A stretch of DNA of 64,000 nt from Planctomycetaceae bacterium (GCA_003233055.1 QIKP01000011.1:1-64000); one strand, 5' to 3'; counted from the stretch's first letter, positions 51,987-61,672 are shown. Notes: generated by a model not told the origin, from the letters alone. Numbers and translations: made by a program.

Positions 51987-52634
51987 ATGGCCTGGGATAT
52001 TTTCTGTCGTCGCGTTTCGCTTTGCGCATTGCTTCTCCTCGGTGCCGTTGGGTGCCAAGGTACGCAGCAGGGCGGTCTCCCCAACCCGTTTCTCACCGCC
52101 GACCGGGTGCCAGCCCCCGCGACGCGATTGCCAGCGGTGGGCGCGGCGCAGCCCTACTATCCGGGCGATGCGATTCCGTCGCTTCCGACCGTGCAGCCGC
52201 TAGGAACGCTCGGCCCTCGTCCCGAGATCACGCCGATTCGGAGCGGCGATGGAAATCTTGCGTCGACGGAGCCAGCGGTGCGGATTCCCAGCGACGATAC
52301 GACGATACGATTTGCGGCGCGCCGGCCCGCTGAAGCGAGCCCGCCACGGATTGCCATGACGCCGGTCCAGGCAGCCGGTTCCCCACGAATTCGGCTGCCC
52401 CAATCGGACACGCGATTCCAAGAGCAGGTGGTTGCTCCCGGCAGCATCCATACGATGAGCTACCAAGTCCCGCTTGGCCCCGTGGAGGTCGCCGCTCCCG
52501 TTACAGCGTCCCCTACAGCGCCCGCTCTTTTGAGGGATGGTTTTCGCGCGCGCCGCTCGGCTCGTTCGACGTGGGATCGGGAACGCGATCGAGTTTCGCC
52601 CTCCATCGCAACGCTTCGCGTAACACCGAGGTAA
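51987..52634 (+). CDS. Putative lipoprotein, Pro/Ala-rich
   Basis: 215 residues with signal peptide SLCALLLLGAVGCQG and lipobox LGAVGC (Cys about residue 23). The rest is low complexity, rich in Pro, Ala and Arg, without a recognised domain. It lies 63 bp before secA on the same strand. Function unknown; membrane-anchored by lipid if processed. Confidence 0.6.
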   Translation: MAWDIFCRRVSLCALLLLGAVGCQGTQQGGLPNPFLTADRVPAPATRLPAVGAAQPYYPGDAIPSLPTVQPLGTLGPRPEITPIRSGDGNLASTEPAVRIPSDDTTIRFAARRPAEASPPRIAMTPVQAAGSPRIRLPQSDTRFQEQVVAPGSIHTMSYQVPLGPVEVAAPVTASPTAPALLRDGFRARRSARSTWDRERDRVSPSIATLRVTPR

Positions 52635-52696
52635 TGTCGAATCGAACGCCGATGGATGCCTCTGGGTCTCCTCCTTCCTGAGCAACGTGAACCGCC

Positions 52697-54649
52697 GTGT
52701 CTACCCTTCCCAAGGGCATTGCCCGTCAACTTCAAGTCGTCGCGGGCGGTCCGACGGGGCGGCTTCTCGCAAAATGGGGCGGGTACATCCCGGCAATTTC
52801 CCAGCTGGAAGCTGGTTTGCAGGAACTGAGCGAGCACGACCTTCGCAAGGAAAGCCTTTCCCTCCGTTATCGTGCCAGGAGTGGCGAACCGCTCGACCGG
52901 CTCCTTGTCGAGGCGTTTGCCTTAGTCCGCGAGGCGGGACGGCGAAAGCTGGGGATGCGGCATTTTGATGTGCAGCTATTGGGTGGCGCGGCCGTGCACC
53001 ATCGCTCGATCGCGGAGATGCAGACCGGCGAAGGAAAAACCCTCACGGCAACGCTCCCGATCTACCTCGCCGCCCTCGAAGGCAAAGGGGCTCACCTTGC
53101 CACGGTGAACGACTACTTGGCCCAACGAGACGCCGAGTGGATGACACCGGTCTACGAAGCCCTCGGCATGACGGTCGGCATCATTCAGGGCCAACAGCCG
53201 CAAACCGAGCGGAGGGACGCTTACGCTTGTGACGTGACCTACGGTACAGCGAACGAAATGGGGTTCGACTTCCTTCGCGACCGCCTGCTTCTGCGGCGCA
53301 TCGACGAAGGGCATCGAAATCTGTTTGGCGACATGCTGGGCGACGCAACCATCTCGCACGAAAAACCGGTGCAACGCGATCTCTATTTCATGCTCGTCGA
53401 CGAGGCCGACAGCATCCTCATCGACGAAGCGCGCACCCCGCTCATCATTAGCGCGCTGCCAGGGGATGAGGAGCAGATTGCCGCGGAAGCGTATGCCTGG
53501 GCGGCGGAAGTCGCTCCTCAATTCGAGGAAGACAATCAATACGAGTACGAACACAAGGAAAAGCGAGTCGACCTCACGCTGGAAGGACGCCGACTCGTGC
53601 GAGAGATTCCCCGACCCTCGGCGACCGACAAACTCCCGCTGACAACGATCTACGAGTACGTCGAGCGAGCCATTAAAGTCGGCCGGGAGATGATCCTCGA
53701 CCGCCACTTCGTGATTCGAGATGGAGAGATCGTTATCGTCGACGAATTCACCGGACGCTTGGCGGAAGGCCGAAAGTGGCGAGCCGGAATTCACCAAGCG
53801 ATCGAGGCGAAAGAAAAAGTCGAGGTGACGTTCGAGACTTCCCAAGCGGCACGCATTACGATTCAGGACTTGTTCTTGCGCTACGAGCGGCTGTGTGGCA
53901 TGACCGGCACGGCCAGTTCGAGCTCCCGGGAATTGCGGAAAATTTATAAAGTCCACGTGGCACCGATCCCTACCAACCGCCCTCCCATACGAAAACAGCT
54001 CCCTTCGTTGGTCTATGGAACCAGCGAGCAAAAGTGGCGGGCAATCATTGACGATGTGGCCGCCGAGAACGGATTGGAACGCCCCGTATTGGTCGGCACC
54101 CGTTCGATCGACAAGAGCGAAATCGTCTCGACATTGCTTACCGAACAGGGCATCGAGCATACCGTACTCAATGCTCGGCACGTGGCGCAAGAGGCGGAGA
54201 TCGTGGCCGAAGCAGGGAAGCAAGGCCGAGTGACCGTTGCCACCAACATGGCGGGGCGTGGGACCGACATCAAGCTGGGCGATGGCGTGGCGGAACTCGG
54301 CGGACTGCATGTGATTTGCACCGAGCTGCACGAATCGCAACGGATCGATCGCCAACTCCTCGGGCGGTGTGGCCGGCAGGGCGACCCCGGCACCTACCGG
54401 CAATTTCTGGCACTCGACGACGAGATCCTCCTCATGGGATTCGGGCCAAAGAAGTACAAATCCCTGGAGGCGACCGGCAAGAAAGCGACCGGGCCTCTAA
54501 GCCGATACGAATCGCTTTTTTATCGGGCCCAGCGAAAAGTCGAACGCCGCCACTTCCGCGATCGCAAGGTGATGCTCTATTTCGAGAAGGAGCGACAAAA
54601 AATGCAGCGTCAGATGAGCCAAGACCCTTACCTCGATTCGCCCGGTTAA
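52697..54649 (+). CDS. Short SecA-like preprotein translocase ATPase
   Basis: 650 residues from GTG 52697. NBD1 has IAEMQTGEGKTLTATLPIYL (Walker A) and LVDEADSILIDEARTPLIIS (DEAD). The preprotein cross-linking domain and EFTGRLAEGRKWRAGIHQAI follow. NBD2 has TNMAGRGTDIKLGDGVAELG and RIDRQLLGRCGRQGDPGTYR. The chain ends about 67 residues later, after AQRKVERRHFRDRKVMLYFE, the first helix of the scaffold domain. The helical wing and the zinc-tail region are absent (typical SecA is 830-900 residues or more). It is probably an accessory SecA beside a full-length copy elsewhere. Confidence 0.9.
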   Translation: MSTLPKGIARQLQVVAGGPTGRLLAKWGGYIPAISQLEAGLQELSEHDLRKESLSLRYRARSGEPLDRLLVEAFALVREAGRRKLGMRHFDVQLLGGAAVHHRSIAEMQTGEGKTLTATLPIYLAALEGKGAHLATVNDYLAQRDAEWMTPVYEALGMTVGIIQGQQPQTERRDAYACDVTYGTANEMGFDFLRDRLLLRRIDEGHRNLFGDMLGDATISHEKPVQRDLYFMLVDEADSILIDEARTPLIISALPGDEEQIAAEAYAWAAEVAPQFEEDNQYEYEHKEKRVDLTLEGRRLVREIPRPSATDKLPLTTIYEYVERAIKVGREMILDRHFVIRDGEIVIVDEFTGRLAEGRKWRAGIHQAIEAKEKVEVTFETSQAARITIQDLFLRYERLCGMTGTASSSSRELRKIYKVHVAPIPTNRPPIRKQLPSLVYGTSEQKWRAIIDDVAAENGLERPVLVGTRSIDKSEIVSTLLTEQGIEHTVLNARHVAQEAEIVAEAGKQGRVTVATNMAGRGTDIKLGDGVAELGGLHVICTELHESQRIDRQLLGRCGRQGDPGTYRQFLALDDEILLMGFGPKKYKSLEATGKKATGPLSRYESLFYRAQRKVERRHFRDRKVMLYFEKERQKMQRQMSQDPYLDSPG

Positions 54650-54692
54650 GCCGTCTGAAACGGTTATCGGAGGGCCACGTCCGAGAAGACGC

Positions 54693-55787
54693 ATGGGGGC
54701 GTCCGAGCCTCCCGACCTGGAACAGGCCGCGAGCTACCTTTGGGGAGTTGGCCATTTTTCCAGAAAGTCCGCCATGCATGCTCGCTCTCTCGACGACCGA
54801 CACGACGCCATCTTCCACTGCCTGGCGATGATGTCGATGGTGCTGCTCTTAGGAACGATCGGGTTCTACATCACGGAGGACTGGACGCTCTGGAGATGCC
54901 TCTACTTTACCCTCGTCACGATTACCACCGTGGGGTACGGCGATCAAGGTGTTTCGGAGATGGGCGAGCGAGTCGCCGCGTTACTCTTGGTTTGCGGTAT
55001 CGGTATTTTTACGTATTCACTCGGTGCCTTGGTACAAGTTGCCATGGACAAAGAAGGGTCGCGGAGAAGAAAGATGAAACGAAAAATAGAAGATTGCTCG
55101 GGCCACATCATCGTCTGCGGTTACGGGAGAATGGGACAGACCATTTGTAAGCAGCTCGAAGAGGGGGGGCTTCACTGCGTCGTCGTGGAAAATAACGACC
55201 TTCACTGCCAGCTCGCCATCGACGTAGGGCATCTTGTGGTCCAGGGGACCGCCAGCGACGACGAGATACTGCTCCAAGCGGGTGTCGAGCGGGCAAGAGG
55301 CGTGGTCTGCGCCGTTGATTCCGATGCCGAAAACTTGTTCATCACGGTCACGGTCCGTGGTTTGAATTCCAACTGCCTGATCGTAGCTCGGGCGGAATCG
55401 ACCGGCAGCGCCAAAAAACTCAAACATGCCGGTGCCACGGTTACCGTGTCTCTTCACCAGATGGCCGGGGAGTCGGCGGCCGGCGCGCTTTTGCGCCCCC
55501 ACCTCACCCGCATCATGAACGGAGATGACATGGCGGGACAGTTCGAACTAGGGGAAGCGGAGGTCGCCAATCGTTCTCGGCTCGTGGGGAAATCGATTGG
55601 TGAGTTTGACGAGCAAGCCAATGACATCGTGTTTGTTGCCCTTCGGCGCGCCGAAGGCAAGGTGATTGTTCGCCCTGGCGGCGCGCAACGCTTCGAGCAA
55701 GGCGATGTCGTGATCTTTGCTAGTAGTGCCAGCGACGCTTCGCTGCTCCGGCAAGCCGCCTCCGAACCGGCGACGCTGCTCGCCTAG
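54693..55787 (+). CDS. Potassium channel with TrkA-N and TrkA-C domains
   Basis: 364 residues; start ATG 54693 or 54774. Two membrane helices (about 45-65 and 95-115) flank the pore loop with filter TTVGYGD. Then follow a TrkA-N (RCK) Rossmann domain (HIIVCGYGRMGQTICKQLEE, about 135-255) and a TrkA-C domain (about 285-355). It conducts potassium in response to nucleotide or ion binding by the RCK part. It lies 43 bp after secA and may be cotranscribed. Confidence 0.92.
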   Translation: MGASEPPDLEQAASYLWGVGHFSRKSAMHARSLDDRHDAIFHCLAMMSMVLLLGTIGFYITEDWTLWRCLYFTLVTITTVGYGDQGVSEMGERVAALLLVCGIGIFTYSLGALVQVAMDKEGSRRRKMKRKIEDCSGHIIVCGYGRMGQTICKQLEEGGLHCVVVENNDLHCQLAIDVGHLVVQGTASDDEILLQAGVERARGVVCAVDSDAENLFITVTVRGLNSNCLIVARAESTGSAKKLKHAGATVTVSLHQMAGESAAGALLRPHLTRIMNGDDMAGQFELGEAEVANRSRLVGKSIGEFDEQANDIVFVALRRAEGKVIVRPGGAQRFEQGDVVIFASSASDASLLRQAASEPATLLA

Positions 55788-55834
55788 TGCTCGTAGCCCC
55801 GACCAAGCTTGGGCGGGGCTACGGGGCTCCTCTC

Positions 55835-56108
55835 AGGAGAACTGCAAAGTCATTTTTGAACCGCCAAGTACGCCAAGGCGCCAAGAAACGAGGCCGCCAA
55901 GAAAAATGTCGGCCGAAGCAGAGAAACCCCGGATTGTTCCTCCTGTCACCGTTCACGAGTCGAAAGAAAGAAACCACGAATTCGTGGTTTTCCCTGCCTC
56001 CGATTCGGGGAACGGTTACCTCTCTCCTCCAGCTCTTCCCTCCAACTCTTCTTGGCGTACTTGGCGCCTTGGCGGTTTCTTTTATTCGGCGAATTTGAAA
56101 GCGTCCTA
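55835..56108. repeat. MITE-like CGCCAAGG element, copy B
   Basis: About 274 bp. The 29-nt arm at 55859-55887 (beginning AACCGCCAAG) is inverted at 56049-56077. The centre holds a perfect AACCACGAATTCGTGGTT palindrome. Long stretches match copy A (31805-32085), including CAACTCTTCTTGGCGTACTT. It lies between the convergent channel and feoB genes, filling that gap. Confidence 0.85.
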
Positions 56109-56152
56109 GGGCTCCTTTGCGGCGATTCGTTTTTCCGTGAAGGGTTTCTCGA

Positions 56153-58168
56153 TTACCCTCCCCAGCCAGCCGCCGAAGCCACTTGATAAGCGACCAACGC
56201 CGCGACGTAAGCGAGAACCGACATATAACCAAGCTGCAAGAGGGGCCACTTCCAGGAACCGGTCTCCCTTCGCGTGACGACCTGCGTCGGCAAACATTGC
56301 ATCGCGAGCACGAAGAAAACCAGCAAACTGAGGCAAGTCGCCGTCGTAAAGACCGGGCGGCCATCGGCGTGGGTACTGCGACGAAGGCGATCGAGGAGCA
56401 AGCCCTCGTCCTCGGCCCCCTCCTCCCCAAGACCGTACAACACGGCCATCGTCGAGACAATCACTTCGCGCGCTGCAAACGACGCCATCACCCCAACGGT
56501 CATCTTCCAATCGAAACCGAGCGGCGCGAAGACCGGTTCGATCGTACGACCAATTTGCCCCGCGAACGAATTCTCTAGCCCGACCTGCGAGATCCGTTTC
56601 TCAGCCTCGTCGGTATTGCCACTCGATTCGAGCGCCGCGATCTCCGTTTGCACCTCGGGAGGCATCTGTTCGATGGCGGTTTTCGGATAGGTCGCCAGCG
56701 CCCAGATCACAACGGAAATGACCAGGATCGTCGTGCCAGCACTCTTGACGAACGCCCACGACCGATCAAACGTCAGAAAGAGGGCATTGCGCAGCGAAGG
56801 AACCCGGTAGTTCGGCAGCTCGAGGAGGAGTGGCTCTGTTTTTCCTTGGAGCAGTGTCTTCTTAAAAACCCAGGCCATGGCGAGAGCAGCAACAATTCCC
56901 AAGGCATAGGCCCCGGCAAACAGAAGGGCCGCCTTGATCGGCTCCGTCGGAAACAGGAGCCCCATGACCATTGCATAGACAGGCAGTCGGGCAGAGCAGG
57001 TCATCAGTGGCAGTACAAGGATTGTCGCAAGTCGATCACGCCGGTCCTCGATCACGCGGGCCCCCATGATGGCGGGGATGGCGCAGGCGTGCGCGGACAA
57101 GAGCGGCACAAAGGCTTTGCCCGGGAGGCCGACGCGGTGCATGAGCCGGTCCATCACGAACGCCGCGCGGGCAAGGTAACCAGAATCTTCCAGCAGCGCG
57201 AGCATAAAAAACAGCAGGCCTATTTGCGGCAAAAAGACGAGAACGCCGCCCACCCCGCCCATCAGACCGTCGGTGAGGAGGCTATTGAGATCGCCAGCCG
57301 GTAGCCATTGGCCGACGGTCGTACTCGCTAAGCCAAACAGGCCGTCGATCCACTCCATCGGAAACTGCGCTGCCCAGAAGATGAGGAAAAAAGTCAGCAC
57401 CATGACGGTGGCGAAACAGAGCAGCCCTCCTCCCCCATGGGTCACGATGCGATCGATCGCATCGGACCGACGTCCGTGGGCCGTCGCATCGCCACGGGTA
57501 GCAGTCGCAGTGACGCTCTCGGCCCACGTGTAACGGGCGCTATACTGGCACCCACTGCACGAGCCACACCTAGCGAGGTCGTCGGGAGTGACCGGCTCCG
57601 TCTCCTGGGACACGACCGCTTCGAGTGCATCACGTAGTTCTTCCATCCCGCGACCGGTTCGTGCCGAGACCGGTACCACCTGGCAGCCAAGCCGGGAACG
57701 GAATTCCTGAACATCGATTTCCAGACGATGCTTGTCGGCCAAGTCGATCATGTTGAGCGCGACGACGGTTGGCCGATGGAGATGGAGAATCTGGCTCGTG
57801 AGGAATAGATTCCGCTCCAGGTTGGTCGCGTCGATCACGATAAGCAAGGCGTCGGGCTGCGATGCACCAGAAAGCTCTCCCGTCAGGGCATCGGCCGCCA
57901 CCCGCTCGTCCGGCGTGACGGCGTCGAGCGTATAGAGCCCCGGTAAATCGAGAAGGGTCATCGACCGCCCCCCCAGCTCGATTGGCCCTCGCCGGTGTTC
58001 GACCGTGGTTCCCGGAAAGTTGGCCGTCCGGGCACGTAACCCCGTGAGCCGATTGTAGAGCGATGTCTTTCCCGCATTGGGATTTCCAACCAGCGCAATC
58101 ACTGGGTTCCGCTCGCTACGCGATAAGACAGGCAGGCTCTTCTTGGTATCGGACAGGGCAGACCTCAC
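56153..58168 (-). CDS. feoB: Ferrous iron transport protein B
   Basis: 671 residues from GTG 58168. The N-terminal G-protein domain has G1 GNPNAGKTS, G2/G3 region TVEHRRGPIELGG and DLPGLYTLD, and G4 NMID. A CGSCSGCQY segment (about 192-200) is an unusual Cys cluster in the linker. The membrane part has the Gate motifs (PLLSAHACAIPAIMGARVIE) and about eight helices. It imports Fe(II) through the cytoplasmic membrane with GTP hydrolysis. feoA lies 93 bp upstream on the same strand. Confidence 0.95.
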   Translation of the reverse strand: MRSALSDTKKSLPVLSRSERNPVIALVGNPNAGKTSLYNRLTGLRARTANFPGTTVEHRRGPIELGGRSMTLLDLPGLYTLDAVTPDERVAADALTGELSGASQPDALLIVIDATNLERNLFLTSQILHLHRPTVVALNMIDLADKHRLEIDVQEFRSRLGCQVVPVSARTGRGMEELRDALEAVVSQETEPVTPDDLARCGSCSGCQYSARYTWAESVTATATRGDATAHGRRSDAIDRIVTHGGGGLLCFATVMVLTFFLIFWAAQFPMEWIDGLFGLASTTVGQWLPAGDLNSLLTDGLMGGVGGVLVFLPQIGLLFFMLALLEDSGYLARAAFVMDRLMHRVGLPGKAFVPLLSAHACAIPAIMGARVIEDRRDRLATILVLPLMTCSARLPVYAMVMGLLFPTEPIKAALLFAGAYALGIVAALAMAWVFKKTLLQGKTEPLLLELPNYRVPSLRNALFLTFDRSWAFVKSAGTTILVISVVIWALATYPKTAIEQMPPEVQTEIAALESSGNTDEAEKRISQVGLENSFAGQIGRTIEPVFAPLGFDWKMTVGVMASFAAREVIVSTMAVLYGLGEEGAEDEGLLLDRLRRSTHADGRPVFTTATCLSLLVFFVLAMQCLPTQVVTRRETGSWKWPLLQLGYMSVLAYVAALVAYQVASAAGWGG

Positions 58169-58261
58169 GGCGTTAGGGACCTCAGAAACAGCGGTGCCGG
58201 GTATCGGAATCGACTGGTGCCCAACGGCAGGACCGGGACTTCGCCACCCACGGGCTGCAGA

Positions 58262-58486
58262 CTAAGCAGGCTCGACCGTCACCCCGCCTGCCAGCCGCGC
58301 GGAGAGCCCGATGCGTGCCCCCGAAATACGAACGATGAGCGGATCGCCCGCCCGAAGCAACTCCACCTGCCGGCCAACGCAGAGCCCCATCGCTCGGAGG
58401 CGAGTAGCATCGTCTTTGTCGACCCGAAGGCTGGCAACCCGAGCCACCGCGCCGGAAGCGAGTTGAGATAAGGGCATGGCGGCCAT
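58262..58486 (-). CDS. feoA: Ferrous iron transport protein A
   Basis: 74 residues from ATG 58486 (ATG 58477 also possible). SH3-like FeoA: VARVASLRVDKDDATRLRAM with GLCVGRQVELLRAG, then IVRISGARIGLSARLAGGVT. It partners FeoB at its cytoplasmic face. First gene of feoAB; a palindrome 50 bp upstream may be an iron-regulator site. Confidence 0.93.
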   Translation of the reverse strand: MAAMPLSQLASGAVARVASLRVDKDDATRLRAMGLCVGRQVELLRAGDPLIVRISGARIGLSARLAGGVTVEPA

Positions 58487-58535
58487 AAAAAAAATCCCGC
58501 GAAACTAAGGGAAACCAGAACGCAAAATCGTTTCC

Positions 58536-58550
58536 TGAGATCTAATCTCA
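58536..58550 (-). promoter_or_regulatory. Palindrome upstream of feoAB, candidate Fur-type operator
   Basis: TGAGAT (58536-58541) and ATCTCA (58545-58550) flank CTA, a perfect 6-3-6 inverted repeat, read also as 7-1-7 in Fur spacing. It lies 50 bp before the feoA start. Similarity to the TGATAAT half-site is partial, so the regulator is a guess. Confidence 0.4.
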
Positions 58551-58933
58551 TCTGCGATAGGTCCAGGTTACTGGCTGGTCGCTCTCCTTGCAAGGCAGGC
58601 GTTCAGGGAAAGCCCCGTCCAGGCTGCAAAACTCTCGCCCGGTATCCATCAATAATCTTGGGCCATCGCGAGGTCTCTCGATTCGTAACCGTTCACAGCC
58701 AGTAGGTCGGGCTTCCAGTCCGACGTTTTTCCCCCGACGAGGCGTAGCTCGTCGGCTAGCTGACTGCTAATGGCCTAGAGGATCCAAAGGTCAAGAAAAG
58801 AAGCCTCACGCAAAGAGGCAAAGAGACAGACGCAAAGAAACAGACGCGGGAGGTTCACGGCTGAAAAAAGGAACCACGAATCCGACGAATCGAACGAATT
58901 GCCGTAGAGCGAAGTCTTCCGATTCGGTCGGAA
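58551..58933. other. Intergenic region with repeats
   Basis: Between feoA and the ABC permease. It holds the fourth 22-bp palindrome (58734-58755) and a stretch of ACGCAAAGA-type units with AAGAGGCAAAGAGACAGACG and then GGAACCACGAATCC (about 58795-58900), related in style to the interior of the MITE-like elements. No gene seen. Confidence 0.5.
58734..58755. repeat. 22-bp GACGAG palindrome, copy 4 (reverse loop)
   Basis: Arms CCGACGAG and CTCGTCGG with loop GCGTAG, as at 48820. Confidence 0.85.
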
Positions 58934-60745
58934 TCACTCCATCTCTAGCTGACGAAAAGCTCGAAGTCCCCAGGTTAACGGGAGGATGACGGCCACCGCG
59001 GCGATCACCATCGCGACGATGAGACCGTAAAAGAGCCAGTACCGCCACTGCTCTGGATCTAGAATCGCCCCCCCAATGGCCCCCCGACCGGCGATTAAGT
59101 AGAGATGGCACGGAAGAGCGGTGAAAGGGACGATCAGAAGAATGTAGAGCGCGCTGAGGACCAAGTTGAGCGTTCCACCGAATCCGGCTGCAATTTTGGA
59201 AGGCGACGGTTCCCGAAAGTCGGGCATCATGGCCCCCAACCCGACCGCAATCGAGGCGAGCCCCAAGCAAAGCAACAGGCAAGTTAGCTGGTGGACCACG
59301 ACGACTAGCCGGTCGATTTGCAACATGAGATCGCTCGCGAGGATCAAAAGAGAGCAAGGGATCCAAGACCCAAGGGCGGCAAACACGAACTTGCTCCACA
59401 GAATCGTCTCCCGCCGAACCGGCAGGAGGCCGAGGATCCAAAATCGCTGCCCTTCCAAGCTAATCATCGGAAAGATAAACCGAGTGGTAAACGTCGAAAG
59501 GATCAATCCCACGACGGCCAAGTTCAAGAAGCTCACCATGTTGACCCAGGTGATGCTGCTGATGTTGTTCTCTTGATTGCTAAATTGATCCATGTTGAGA
59601 AAATAGAGCCCTAGCAACCCAAAGAAGATTAAAAACTGCGACCACTGCGCCGGATCGCGTCGGAGCAACCGCCAATCTTTTATGAGGAGTAGCTTTACGG
59701 GTGTTGGAAATGCAAAAAGCGCCGCTCGAAGCCAGCGGTCGACCCTTGCCGGTTGGATCGACCGCCGCCCTCGCGGACTGCACTCTAAGCTGCTATAGCC
59801 CTTGCGCATCCATCGTTTCCCCGCATTCACGACAAGCAGATGGCCTAGCAGCGCATTGGAGATCAAGAGCGCCAGGTAGAGGCAGCTCTGGACCATCGGC
59901 ATGTCGATCCCGCCGGTCGATTCGGTAACCCCCTGCCCTGCTTCGAGTAAGCCATTGCTCAGCCAGGAGCTTGGGAGCCACTCCTGCTGGGCAAATTGAA
60001 ACCGCTGGAGCGTCTGCTGAAACCAGGTCTCGCCGAACAGATCGGCCTGGGGGTCACGGATGGTTTTCCAAACCGCTCGCGTGGCGAATAGCACCGAGGC
60101 AAGCGCCGCCGCCGCGACGATCGCCATTTTAATCTTCGGAGCCTTTCTCACCAGCAACAGGCAAGCCAACGCACCCAGGCTGCATGGGATGTAGACGAAG
60201 GCCAAGATCATCGGGAGTAGCAGCGCGTAGTAGTACCATGGCGCACTAATGACGAGTCCGTACGCCAGCATCATGGGACTCGCCAGGAGAAAGAACCCCC
60301 AGCAGCTAAATCCAACCGCTTCCTGAAATTTGTAGAGCACGATCCGCTCATCGCGCACCGGTAGCGATAGGAGCAGCTTCGTCTCGGGCGATCGAAAGAG
60401 CGATCCGTAAAGAATGATACCCGAAGAAAAAACGAGCATGACGTTGAGCGAAGCAAAGAAAAGATGGAATACCAACTTAAACGTCTCGGCATGGTAAGCG
60501 GCTCCCGCGCCTCCCACCTGTTGCTTGACGAATCGAAAAGCCTCGTAGAAGAGCAGAAAGAGACCCAGCCAAAAAACGAGGCTAAGCAGGGCTACCAACG
60601 TCGTTCGCAGCCTGGCCGACTCAAAAATTTTGCGGAGCTGCGAACGGATGATTCGACAGCGAATCCGCCAAAAAATTTGCGCCTCACGGTCCTCGGAGAC
60701 CGTATGGCTTGGCAAGTAGGCGGAGGAATCCGAAGGGAGCGACAT
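58934..60745 (-). CDS. ABC-2-type transporter permease
   Basis: 603 residues with about 12 hydrophobic segments, including VALLSLVFWLGLFLLFYEAF near the start and a C-terminal FYGLIVAMVIAAVAVILPLT. It lacks an ATPase and resembles large ABC-2 permeases (two fused six-helix halves). GLLPVRRETILWSKF in the second half resembles LLSLPVRDERIVLYKF in the first, consistent with internal duplication. The ATPase gene is upstream on the same strand, 134 bp away. Substrate unknown. Confidence 0.82.
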   Translation of the reverse strand: MSLPSDSSAYLPSHTVSEDREAQIFWRIRCRIIRSQLRKIFESARLRTTLVALLSLVFWLGLFLLFYEAFRFVKQQVGGAGAAYHAETFKLVFHLFFASLNVMLVFSSGIILYGSLFRSPETKLLLSLPVRDERIVLYKFQEAVGFSCWGFFLLASPMMLAYGLVISAPWYYYALLLPMILAFVYIPCSLGALACLLLVRKAPKIKMAIVAAAALASVLFATRAVWKTIRDPQADLFGETWFQQTLQRFQFAQQEWLPSSWLSNGLLEAGQGVTESTGGIDMPMVQSCLYLALLISNALLGHLLVVNAGKRWMRKGYSSLECSPRGRRSIQPARVDRWLRAALFAFPTPVKLLLIKDWRLLRRDPAQWSQFLIFFGLLGLYFLNMDQFSNQENNISSITWVNMVSFLNLAVVGLILSTFTTRFIFPMISLEGQRFWILGLLPVRRETILWSKFVFAALGSWIPCSLLILASDLMLQIDRLVVVVHQLTCLLLCLGLASIAVGLGAMMPDFREPSPSKIAAGFGGTLNLVLSALYILLIVPFTALPCHLYLIAGRGAIGGAILDPEQWRYWLFYGLIVAMVIAAVAVILPLTWGLRAFRQLEME

Positions 60746-60879
60746 GGAGAAAAATTTTACCTACGCAAAATGAAAAGGAGGGCAACCACGACTCGTACGA
60801 ATCCTAGTAACCAGGGGCTCTGCCCGCCCCTTTCGTTCCGTGCGATCCACCGACGCATGTTCCGGCGTTCGAATCGATT

Positions 60880-61614
60880 TCACGTGGAGTTCGTTAGCTT
60901 CAGGTAGAGCGATTCTAGCGATTGGTCCTCGCCAGCGTGTGACTTTCTTAACTCGTCGACCGACCCCACGTAGAGCAACTGACCCTTCCGCATCACCCCG
61001 ATTCGGTCGGCAATTTCCTCGGCTGCGGTGAGCGTATGGGTCGACATGAAGACGCAGAGCCCCTTGTCGACCTCCTCACGCAACAGATCTTTCACAATCC
61101 TTATACTCTGTGGATCGAGCCCGACCATTGGCTCGTCGATGACCAGCAAGCGTGGGTTGTGCAGCATGGCCGCAGCAAAAACAGTCCGCTGCTTCATCCC
61201 ATGCGAGTAGCTTTCGCAAAGGTCATGAACGAACTCAGCCAATCCAAAGCGGTCGATCTCGCGGCCGATCAGTTCTTTAATCACCTTGGCGTCAAAGCCA
61301 TAGATTTCTGCAATGAACTCCAGGAATTCATAGCCCGAGAGTTTGTCGTACAGATAGGGTTGGTCGGGCACGTACCCCAGGAGGCTCACGGCTTCTCGCG
61401 TGGACTCCACAACGTCGTATCCACCGATCCGAATCGACCCGGTTCCTGGCTGCAACAGGCCAACCAGCATTTTGACGGCGGTTGTTTTCCCCGCTCCGTT
61501 ATGCCCCAAGAGGGCAAAGAGTTCCCCCTCATGCAACTGAAGATCGATCGCATCCACAGCGGTTTTGGAACCGTAATCGCGGCCTACGGATGAAAATTCG
61601 ACAATCGGGGGCAT
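60880..61614 (-). CDS. ABC transporter ATP-binding protein
   Basis: 244 residues from ATG 61614 (MPPIVEFSSVGRDYGSKTAV); a TTG at 61635 is in frame. Walker A ALLGHNGAGKTT, signature SYSHGMKQRTVFA, Walker B LLVIDEPMVGLDP and the H-loop FMSTHTLTAAEE are intact. It would energise the ABC-2 permease downstream. The type resembles exporters of the CcmA/NatA group. Confidence 0.94.
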   Translation of the reverse strand: MPPIVEFSSVGRDYGSKTAVDAIDLQLHEGELFALLGHNGAGKTTAVKMLVGLLQPGTGSIRIGGYDVVESTREAVSLLGYVPDQPYLYDKLSGYEFLEFIAEIYGFDAKVIKELIGREIDRFGLAEFVHDLCESYSHGMKQRTVFAAAMLHNPRLLVIDEPMVGLDPQSIRIVKDLLREEVDKGLCVFMSTHTLTAAEEIADRIGVMRKGQLLYVGSVDELRKSHAGEDQSLESLYLKLTNST

Positions 61615-61672
61615 GGCAGTTGGTACGCGGGGCAAGGGTAATTTGCGAGTGCTTTGTCATGACTAAAAATTA

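Noticed and set aside
52976-54403. 475-codon minus-strand frame opposite secA
   Set aside because: It is the antisense shadow of a well-supported SecA gene and has no domain of its own.
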